Below are positions 50,957 to 59,600 of a DNA stretch of 64,000 nt, one piece after another; positions within the stretch are counted from its first letter, which is position 1; each line of letters starts with the position of its first letter. The notes beneath the pieces are model-generated. The model saw nothing but the letters and a program-made list of their open reading frames with translations. It was not told the origin of the DNA and did no database searches. This DNA is from a virus, in IMG/VR virus record IMGVR_UViG_3300008110_010000, positions 130,036-194,035 of that record; one strand, written 5' to 3'. The position numbers were made by a program, and so were the translations under genes.

Positions 50957-53140
50957 ATGGCAAAAACTCCATTTATTAGACCTCTTCAGACACAGGGCGG
51001 AACATTTTACACATTTAGCTCTGCGGCGGAAGATCTTGCCCTTACTTTTAACAACACTGTTAATAAGTTTAGATTTTCTAAGTATGTACTGTTAAACATC
51101 CCTGAATTTAGAGATCCTTTATATGGAGAGAATTCTATCCAATTTGATACTGTAGATTCTTCTTTTCTAGATGTTGCGGAGGGAAGTTTTGATTTGGTCG
51201 ATCCAAATAATTTAAGTCCTAATTTGGAGGTGTCTTTTCAAAACTATTGTCTTAACCTAGAGTCAAGATTATTGTCTGATGAGAATTATAATCCAACACT
51301 GAAAAGAAACGTTTCTGAAAGAGTATTTTGGAAATGGATGAAAGAGCTTGGAGCTGTTAGATTTAGACCAGCTAACTCTAATGAAGTAGCTCCTGGATTA
51401 AATCAGAACGCAACTGGATTATCAGGGGGATTTCCTTTTTCTGACAAAAGATGGGTAGAGGAAGATGACTATTCCATAGGAAACGGATCAGTTAAACCTA
51501 GATATTCTAGAATAGTTAAGTATATTGGAGAATGTGATATTGTAAACTCTGTACAGCATAAAAATAATTCATACTCTGAAGTTTACATTCATGTTCCAAC
51601 TGAGGATGGTCACACACCTCTTGTAATGTTTAAAACAACTGCGGATCAGAATTATTATCCTGGACAAATATTAACACACAAACCAACCGATCCTTTAGAT
51701 ACAGAATATCTTCAAGGAAGAAGTCATAATGACGGAAATTACGGTCCTAATACTCTTCCAACTTTTGCCATTTATGATCAGGATGTTTTAGGTCAACCTG
51801 GAATAACTGGAACGTCTGCTACTGGAGCAACCTTTACTAATCAATGGTACTATCCAAGAAATACTGCAAACTCTTATTACACCGAATCATCATTCTTTGA
51901 TTCAGATACTAATAGAATTACGAAGTATTTAAAAAATGGGACATACCAGACAAATTATAGAAGATCTAATCTTGATGGTATTCAATTAGACTTTAATCCT
52001 GATAACTATAAACCTATTATCGACAATCCTTCTATATCAACTATAGAAGAATTCAATTCTGTTTCAGATTCAGGTTCTTTTGATTTTAATGCTGTTTTAA
52101 TTTATTATGATGTATACGATCCTAATAATCCTGTCGATGCTGAAACTAATTTATATGGAATTTTATTTTTAGAAGATGTAGAACCTATTTCCAACTCTGC
52201 TGGTAAAATTCCAACGTTCAAAAAGTACAAGCCGGATCCTATTACCAAACTAAATGGTAATTCGTATGGCCTTAAAATTAACATTAAGTTTGATACTGAT
52301 GTTGATAATACAGGAGTAGAATTAGCAGTAAATGACTATTCTTCTTTCTCCCTTTCCATGTTTATGGATGCTGTAAATGTTTTACAGGATGCATCTAAAG
52401 CTTTAAATGATCAAACAACAGAGATCATTTCAATGAATACCAGAGTTACAACGCTTGAAGATTTAGTTGTCACTATGGATGACAATACATCTCTTTCTGC
52501 AAGGATTAAAGCTCTAGAAGATGCAATGGTAGCTAATCAATCATTATTTAAAAATACACAGGATATCCTAGGATTAATTGAAAGAAATTACTTAATGGTT
52601 CAAAATATTCTAAACGGGACTACCAACATCAAGCTTTCTTATGATCTGGATCTAATTAAAAGCGGAACGGGAATAAATGTAGATAGATCTACACCCAATA
52701 GATTGGTTTTAAACAATTCAGTTCAGGGATATTCTTTACCTGAGGAAAATGGGTATAATTTTACCATAAACCCAACTAACGGTAACACATTAGTTCTTAA
52801 TCCTTTTAATAACTATTATAAGCATAAGAATTTTGGACTAACTATAAATTTAAATAACGATCTGGTATTTAAAATTGATGACACTAACAGTCACTGGAAA
52901 AAGGGACAATCATTTAGAATTGTCTTTGATGACAAATTGGTTTTAAATGGAAATAATCTTCTAATATACACTGATGCAAAAGGCTCTTATCCTCTTAGTG
53001 CACCAGGGGGAATTCCTTATGGAATATTAATTGGAGGATTCACCCAAACAAGTTTTAATTCATCAGACAATAAACCTATATTCGATATAGTTTGTGTTGA
53101 CGAGAAAAACTTAGTTTTTGAAATAGATCAAATAAGATAA
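50957..53140 (+). CDS. Virion structural protein, peripheral baseplate
   Basis: The 727-residue protein opens MAKTPFIRPLQTQGGTFYTF and has a strand-rich body with many Asn/Asp/Tyr residues. It includes coiled-coil segments near residues 470-550 (LNDQTTEIISMNTRVTTLEDL and ARIKALEDAMVANQ) and a beta-rich C-terminus (NGNTLVLNPFNN). The coiled coil suggests a trimeric or dimeric attachment protein. By position it could correspond to T4 gp8-gp10 peripheral wedge components, but I cannot match it to a specific one. Confidence 0.8.
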   Translation: MAKTPFIRPLQTQGGTFYTFSSAAEDLALTFNNTVNKFRFSKYVLLNIPEFRDPLYGENSIQFDTVDSSFLDVAEGSFDLVDPNNLSPNLEVSFQNYCLNLESRLLSDENYNPTLKRNVSERVFWKWMKELGAVRFRPANSNEVAPGLNQNATGLSGGFPFSDKRWVEEDDYSIGNGSVKPRYSRIVKYIGECDIVNSVQHKNNSYSEVYIHVPTEDGHTPLVMFKTTADQNYYPGQILTHKPTDPLDTEYLQGRSHNDGNYGPNTLPTFAIYDQDVLGQPGITGTSATGATFTNQWYYPRNTANSYYTESSFFDSDTNRITKYLKNGTYQTNYRRSNLDGIQLDFNPDNYKPIIDNPSISTIEEFNSVSDSGSFDFNAVLIYYDVYDPNNPVDAETNLYGILFLEDVEPISNSAGKIPTFKKYKPDPITKLNGNSYGLKINIKFDTDVDNTGVELAVNDYSSFSLSMFMDAVNVLQDASKALNDQTTEIISMNTRVTTLEDLVVTMDDNTSLSARIKALEDAMVANQSLFKNTQDILGLIERNYLMVQNILNGTTNIKLSYDLDLIKSGTGINVDRSTPNRLVLNNSVQGYSLPEENGYNFTINPTNGNTLVLNPFNNYYKHKNFGLTINLNNDLVFKIDDTNSHWKKGQSFRIVFDDKLVLNGNNLLIYTDAKGSYPLSAPGGIPYGILIGGFTQTSFNSSDNKPIFDIVCVDEKNLVFEIDQIR

Positions 53141-53141
53141 A

Positions 53142-56100
53142 ATGGCAGGTACTAAAAATTCAATAAGTTCACTACTAGCTCAATTTCTAAGACTTCAAAA
53201 AAACTCTTTAGAAATTATCAATAAGTTGAGTAACGCTACAACTTCGAAAGAAGATATTGTCAGCGTTGAATTTATTGATGAAAATAATAATGCTAGTACG
53301 ATCTCGATTCCTTCTTGGGGTTATATTATAAACGAAATTAAGAGATTAGATTCTAATATTAAAAGATTAAGTGGATTAGAAGACGGTGATGCAAATGTTA
53401 GAAATGCAGACGGGACTGTTTCTAGAATTTACGAAGCTAAACCTCTATTAGATCCTATAGCCCCTGCTAATTTGCAGGTTCCCTCTAATTTTAAATTTAG
53501 AAGCAATCATTTTTTTGAAAGCTTTTTAAATCCCCTTCTATTTGTATCTTTCAATCTGGATGGACAGGTTGATTCTGAAACGAAAAGAGTTTTTGTAAAA
53601 AGAATTATAGCAAATACTTTTACTGACGCCCAAAAAAATTGGTTCGATACCAATTTAAAGGGTAGAAATGATATCAGTGACTCTGATTTAATGAGTGCTC
53701 TTACCGGGGAGGGAATAACTTACACTATAGACGAATCCCCAGAAGACTTACCTCTTAGGGTAATTAGATACAAGGGAAACTTTGCTGTTTTAAGAGTATT
53801 TGATACGATAGTTCCTGTGACAATTGGTGGACAAGTTGTTAATCAAACTGTAAGGAAATATAAATTAGATACTATCACATACAAGGATCTAATTTCATCT
53901 GGATTAAATTCTGACCGACAAATTAAAGTAGGGGATCAATTAATGACTAAAGGAGGAAGTAAGCTAGAGGTTACTTCCATAGATCTTTCTGAATTAACCG
54001 TTGTATTAAAAAGAATTAGCGGATATGATCCAGTTCCAATTGGTGAGGGTGCACTAACCCTATCTTCTGATATACTTTCACCCCTTCAAGTTAATGTTAA
54101 CATTGGACACGATGAAAGACAGGGGGTTTTTATTAAAGCCATTAACGATAATCACCATGTTACCGGTTCTACGTATAGTAACGGCGTTATTTTTTATTCC
54201 AATGAAATGATTATCGGAACTTCAAACGGAAACATGACACTTGATGAGTTTTATAAAACTCAAGTTGCAGATTTCGGGTCTCAATTTTTATCTAACACCA
54301 AAGAAAAGGTAATACCTTCGGTATATGGTTTAGTCCCAAATGTTCCAGTACTTAATTCTTCTAATTTTAAAGTTGTACAAATTAACAAGCAGATCACTCA
54401 GTCTACAACATCTGAAAAATTTGCTGCAGCGGTTCAAAATAAGGTTAAGCTTCAAAACGAAATTGATGCAATTAATAAATCTATAGATCAAACAAGAAGT
54501 GAGCTTGCAGATTTAACTATAACATCAGTCACAAAATCTACTGCATCATCTAGAGAAAGTTTAATAGCAAAAATTGACAGTTTAACTAGAGAAAAATCTA
54601 CTAAGACCTCTTTGTTACAAACTGTGATACAGGATCTAAATAATCTTTCTAGTGCTGCACCAGAAGTTACAGAAGCTCCTAAATATAGAGTAAGAGGATT
54701 TTGGCCAATTCCTTCCCCAATAGAGGATGGAAAATCAGGATCTCAAAGTGTTATACAATTCAGAGTAAGATACAGATATTTAACTAAGCAGGGTAACGCT
54801 ACTAATGCGGAAGAGATTAAATTTTCGGATAACGACGGAACTGAAAGAAGAGCAACGTACAGTAACTGGATAGAGTATAAAACAGATATTAGAAAAAAGT
54901 CCTATGACTCTGTAACTAAAAAATATTTCTGGAAAGACGAAGATGTTCAAGATGCTGATCTTCCTAACATTAATCAAATAGATATTCCTGTAACATCTGG
55001 AGAAAAAGTTGAAATTAAGGTATCATCTATTTCTGAAGCTGGCTGGCCTATGAATCCTTTAGAATCTGATTTTTCTGGATCTGTTATAATAGATTTTCCA
55101 GAAGAGCTTTCTGTCGGAAACACTAACGAACAGTATGTTACACAAAACTCGAATGACCAGGTTTTAGTTTCCCTTCAGCAGGATTTAACTTCTAGAGGAT
55201 TAGATTCGCATCTATCAACAGCATTTAATAGTGGAGATAAATATTTTGCCCACGTAGCTGATACCATATCTTCAGGATTTTTTGATAGTACAGGAAGATC
55301 TCTGGATTTATATCAAAAAATATTAGCTATGGATAAAGAGATAGCTTCATTAAAAGCATTAATATCTGTAGCTAAAGGAGTACTTACTGTTTATATTAAG
55401 AGCGGAAGCGATCTAATAAAAGTTAATAGAGGATCAGTTGTTGAACTATTTGCTGGATATTATGACGAGCTAATAGATTTAACTAACTTTTCAAATTATG
55501 GAAAAATAGTTTCTGTTCTGTATTCTATAGAACTTAGAAATGAAACTGCTTCACCATTAGAGCTTGCATCTATTATTCCAGGAGGTCAAAATGTTATGTC
55601 TCTTGATAACACTAGTACTACTGCAACTCCGGATTATGCTACTAACAGAAAATATGATTTATCTCCTATTTCTTTAACAAGCATAAAACCCCTTGATGTA
55701 AGACCAAACCTAACAGGAAGAAATTCTTATATTCACGCATCTCCTTTCCAATCTGCGAATGCAAATTCTCAATTCATTTATCCTAGATTTAAATCGGTAG
55801 GATTTGATGATGATTTATATTTCACTCCAAAAACAGGATTAACTTGGAATTCTGAAAGCGGGGTTAGTGGTGTTCCGGTAGATGGAGGAAGTTTAATTCC
55901 GTTTAAGCCCGGAGGTACTTCCACTCCTGGAACAGCTAATGCTAATATTTGGAACGGATCTTATGCATCCGGATCTCCTGTTGGAAACGGAAAGTTAAAT
56001 GAGTTTTGCGTTCATATTTCGCATCCTACAATCGTGAATGAAGCTACAACAACATCTAAAAGTTTTGAGAATTTAATTCGTCCAATACAAGGAACCAGTG

Positions 56101-56675
56101 GATTTAATTACCCATCTTTTAGACATTCACTAGGATTTGAAGCTTCTTCTACCGATACATTGTTTGTTAATACAGTAACAAACCAGACCAAAAATTATCA
56201 GCAGCTTTCTTATAACCAGATTGCTACAAACTCTTATGGAGCTACTGGTGCAAATACCTCATATCCAGAAAAGCTAGGATTTAGTTCAGATGATGAATAT
56301 TTGGTCGGAAAATATTCTTGCGGATCATATCTATTTATGTCTCCTTCAAGTCACTCTACGATCCAAGTTGAGGGTTCAACAACTCTAGCAACAAAAACGC
56401 TTTCTTCTGGTGAAGAAAATTCTATAGTTATACCCGTCTTATTCCAAATGAGATGTCAGGATAAACTTGGCTATATAGGAGGATTTAGAAATAGCGGAGC
56501 GATAAGAAATATTACCTACACTAAAAAGATAGGGATAGATATAAAAGTAAATAATGAAGAGTTATTTTCTTTTGACTTGTCAGTCTCAGGAAGCTATACT
56601 AAATCAGCATTAGCTTCTCCAACATATTCAAGTTTTAGAGACAGACTAGGAATAAGAAGACTCATCGAGGCATAA
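53142..56675 (+). CDS. Large peripheral baseplate/tail protein with coiled coil and FN3-like part
   Basis: This 1,177-residue protein starts MAGTKNSISSLLAQFLRLQKN, a helical anchor. A long coiled coil sits at about 425-500 (KLQNEIDAINKSIDQTRSEL and KIDSLTREKST). The following region (KYRVRGFWPIPSP, WIEYKTDIR, VKVSSISEAGW-like strands) has a fibronectin-III-like pattern. The C-terminal 350 residues are Ser/Gly/Asn-rich with strands. Its start is 1 base after the previous stop. It may be a baseplate arm joining the wedge to fibres. Confidence 0.8.
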   Translation: MAGTKNSISSLLAQFLRLQKNSLEIINKLSNATTSKEDIVSVEFIDENNNASTISIPSWGYIINEIKRLDSNIKRLSGLEDGDANVRNADGTVSRIYEAKPLLDPIAPANLQVPSNFKFRSNHFFESFLNPLLFVSFNLDGQVDSETKRVFVKRIIANTFTDAQKNWFDTNLKGRNDISDSDLMSALTGEGITYTIDESPEDLPLRVIRYKGNFAVLRVFDTIVPVTIGGQVVNQTVRKYKLDTITYKDLISSGLNSDRQIKVGDQLMTKGGSKLEVTSIDLSELTVVLKRISGYDPVPIGEGALTLSSDILSPLQVNVNIGHDERQGVFIKAINDNHHVTGSTYSNGVIFYSNEMIIGTSNGNMTLDEFYKTQVADFGSQFLSNTKEKVIPSVYGLVPNVPVLNSSNFKVVQINKQITQSTTSEKFAAAVQNKVKLQNEIDAINKSIDQTRSELADLTITSVTKSTASSRESLIAKIDSLTREKSTKTSLLQTVIQDLNNLSSAAPEVTEAPKYRVRGFWPIPSPIEDGKSGSQSVIQFRVRYRYLTKQGNATNAEEIKFSDNDGTERRATYSNWIEYKTDIRKKSYDSVTKKYFWKDEDVQDADLPNINQIDIPVTSGEKVEIKVSSISEAGWPMNPLESDFSGSVIIDFPEELSVGNTNEQYVTQNSNDQVLVSLQQDLTSRGLDSHLSTAFNSGDKYFAHVADTISSGFFDSTGRSLDLYQKILAMDKEIASLKALISVAKGVLTVYIKSGSDLIKVNRGSVVELFAGYYDELIDLTNFSNYGKIVSVLYSIELRNETASPLELASIIPGGQNVMSLDNTSTTATPDYATNRKYDLSPISLTSIKPLDVRPNLTGRNSYIHASPFQSANANSQFIYPRFKSVGFDDDLYFTPKTGLTWNSESGVSGVPVDGGSLIPFKPGGTSTPGTANANIWNGSYASGSPVGNGKLNEFCVHISHPTIVNEATTTSKSFENLIRPIQGTSGFNYPSFRHSLGFEASSTDTLFVNTVTNQTKNYQQLSYNQIATNSYGATGANTSYPEKLGFSSDDEYLVGKYSCGSYLFMSPSSHSTIQVEGSTTLATKTLSSGEENSIVIPVLFQMRCQDKLGYIGGFRNSGAIRNITYTKKIGIDIKVNNEELFSFDLSVSGSYTKSALASPTYSSFRDRLGIRRLIEA

Positions 56676-56681
56676 CTATAA

Positions 56682-59600
56682 ATGGCTACAAAAAAAGGAA
56701 AATATAAGTCATCGTTCGGGGTACTTAGATCTAATCCTAGGATTTCTGGTAACCTGAAGATCAGCGTTGATTCATCAGGAAATCTATGGTTTAATTCTAT
56801 AGATTCAAATGATGAAATGTCTAAAAACCAATACAAAGGATATAGAATATCCCCCGATGGAGATTTTGCTCAGGATGTTTATAATTTCTTTGATGAAGGA
56901 AAAACCCCCGGGGATTTTGTTTTTGGTCTAAAAAACGAAAAAAGCCCAAAAGATACTTATACCTCCACATTAAGCGATCAATTTGATGGATTTTATCACG
57001 CAGGAGCGAACCCCTTAATATCTAATCTATACGAGGAAGAATTTTCATTCCTTGCTCCAATCAGAGTACAGAGGGATTTGCCTAAGTATTTTGTAATATT
57101 TAGAATAACCGATCCGATAGATTTTTCATATCTAATACCGGTTACATCTTTAACAGTTGGAAAAACCTATAAGGTAGTTGAAAAATATGGACTTGATAAA
57201 AACTCTAATTCTTATCTTCCATATAAAATAAAATCTAGCGGTACGGAATATTCCTCCGGGGAGATTTTTGTTGCTAGTTCTACTGGGTTTGATTTAGTTC
57301 AGGGTCAAGGCGATGTCATCCTTTTGGATTCAAATTATAACATACAATTCATAGGTGATGAGCAGGACCATTTTATAGAAAACATCTTACCAAAGTCCAG
57401 AATAGTTGCAACATATTCATTGCAGGAAGATTCTAAATTGGGAAAATATCTTTCTAAAATAAGGTCTAATATAAACTATACCCAGTCATTAATCGATGTT
57501 AAATTTGAGAAAGATTCCCTAACTACATACAATGGGGTCTCTATAAAGGACGGGGTTTTCTGTAAAAAGGGAGAGTATCTAAATTCTGTTTTTTCTGCTG
57601 ATGCACCCATTATTGAAACTGATGAACTAATAACTGATGGATTTAAAAGAAATGGGGTTATTTCCCATAGTATATTAAATCTAGAGTTTCTTTTTAATGA
57701 TCCTGATGCAGACCTATACAGTATCAATAGATATTATGGATTTTACGTCGATGATATAAAAACGGGTACGTTTAGATTATCAGCGGATTTATTTTTTAAT
57801 AATTCCGCATCTGTTAATAATTTTCCGGAGCCAAAGTCACCTTATCAGATATCTGATAAAATGACATCTTCTTATTATCAGCAGAATGATAATGGATTAA
57901 GACTTTTCGTTGATCCTGATTCTATATGGGGTTACGTTCCTACATCAGACGATGTTCACACAAACGAAAGATTGAAATCTTTTTATATCAAAGATAAGAA
58001 TAGAAATTTTTATTCATATAAGCAGATAAAAAATTATTCAACGGATGCAACCAATTCTGATAAATGGGGAACAGGAACCACTCAAAACGATTTATTAATA
58101 ATTAGTAATAAACTTGTTGACCTCTCTGTTTTTTCTGGGCCAAATTCATTGAAAACAAAAGAATATAAGGGAGAAATTTCAGAAGAAACTGGTAGGTCAT
58201 ATTCCGTTATTAAAATTGATGGTCAATTGCTACCAAATGACGCTATAGTTTTGTACCATCCTTTTGGAGTTAACCAAATCGGGAACAGAAGATTTGATTA
58301 TTTTGTAGCATCAGAATTAACATATGTCAGAGGAGGATGGGGACCTGGAAGTTTTACTGATGAAGGGGGAGTTTATTATTTTCATCCATTTGGAACCAAA
58401 TCACAAATTGCTGAAGCAATAGCAGGGGTTTTAAATAGTGTAAATTATAAATCATATAGAGCATTTGCAATAGGAAATGAAGTTATTATAAGAACTTCAG
58501 GTTCGGATGAAACTAACAACAATCTTTTTTCTTTATTCTCGTATAGGGATTACTATAATAAACTTTCCTTCGACAGAAGGGGAAAGATTTTCTTTAATGA
58601 TATAGATGTAAACGATCTAACCACGGATTTAAAATTTATCGGGGGTTCTAAGTATTCCAATACAAGGATTAAAATTAAAAACGAGGACGCCTATAAACTT
58701 TCAGTTGATAGAAGTTACATTAAGACGAACTTCGGCCTTTCAAAAGTTAAGTTTATAGGGAAGTGTGTTGACTATAGTGATTCAGAGCTTCAATACAATA
58801 CCATAAAAGATTATTTAACACACTCGATAGTTGAAATCCAGGATAACACCCATACAGTTTTAAGGGGATCCCTTGGAACTATTATAACTGAAGAATTAGT
58901 AGATATTGAGACTGGGGTATTTTCTTTCTATCCAACGAAAGATCTTGATGTGGACTTCTGGAGTAGCACATACGGAAAAACCCCGACAGAAGAATACTAT
59001 AGATATATTGATGTTCAACCTGACGGAATAACCCCGATTTACGAAGGAATTGATTATGCGGTTGCTAATGGATCAACTGTTTCTTATATGGGAAGCACAT
59101 ACGGTCCAACTGGCAGTTACATATTTAGAGGAGGAACTGCTTCTAATTACAGCTTAATTTCCGGTAATAATTCAGGGAAAGCAAATGTTGTTCCTTTGAT
59201 GTATGTTAAAGATCTTAATCAGGCTAGGTTTTTTGGTTTCAATGATCCTCTTCCAGATTTAGATAGATTTCCCGGTTTTGCAGGATTGCAAGAAATTAAA
59301 TATCTTGACGAAGCATCTCAGATCTCTTCAAAAAGGGATCAAATGAATTTTGGTAAGGTTGATAATGAGTATGACGTTTTAAAAGAAAATTATCTTAGAT
59401 CACTGGTTACAAGATCGAGGGTAACACCATACATTACCAAATGGGTTTACGAGGGTGGAACTGATGTAAGAGGGAATGATTATAGATTAAATTCCAGTTC
59501 CGCTTTTACACCATTAAATTTTTCCCCTGGATTTTTCAGTCCAGGTAGAGATCCTTTATATTTTACAAATGAATGGTATGTATTGGAAACCCCTCCAATA

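Noticed and set aside
53142-56675. Calling this protein a specific T4 wedge component (gp8 or gp10)
   Set aside because: Gene order suggests a peripheral wedge part, but I could not identify motifs specific to one T4 protein.
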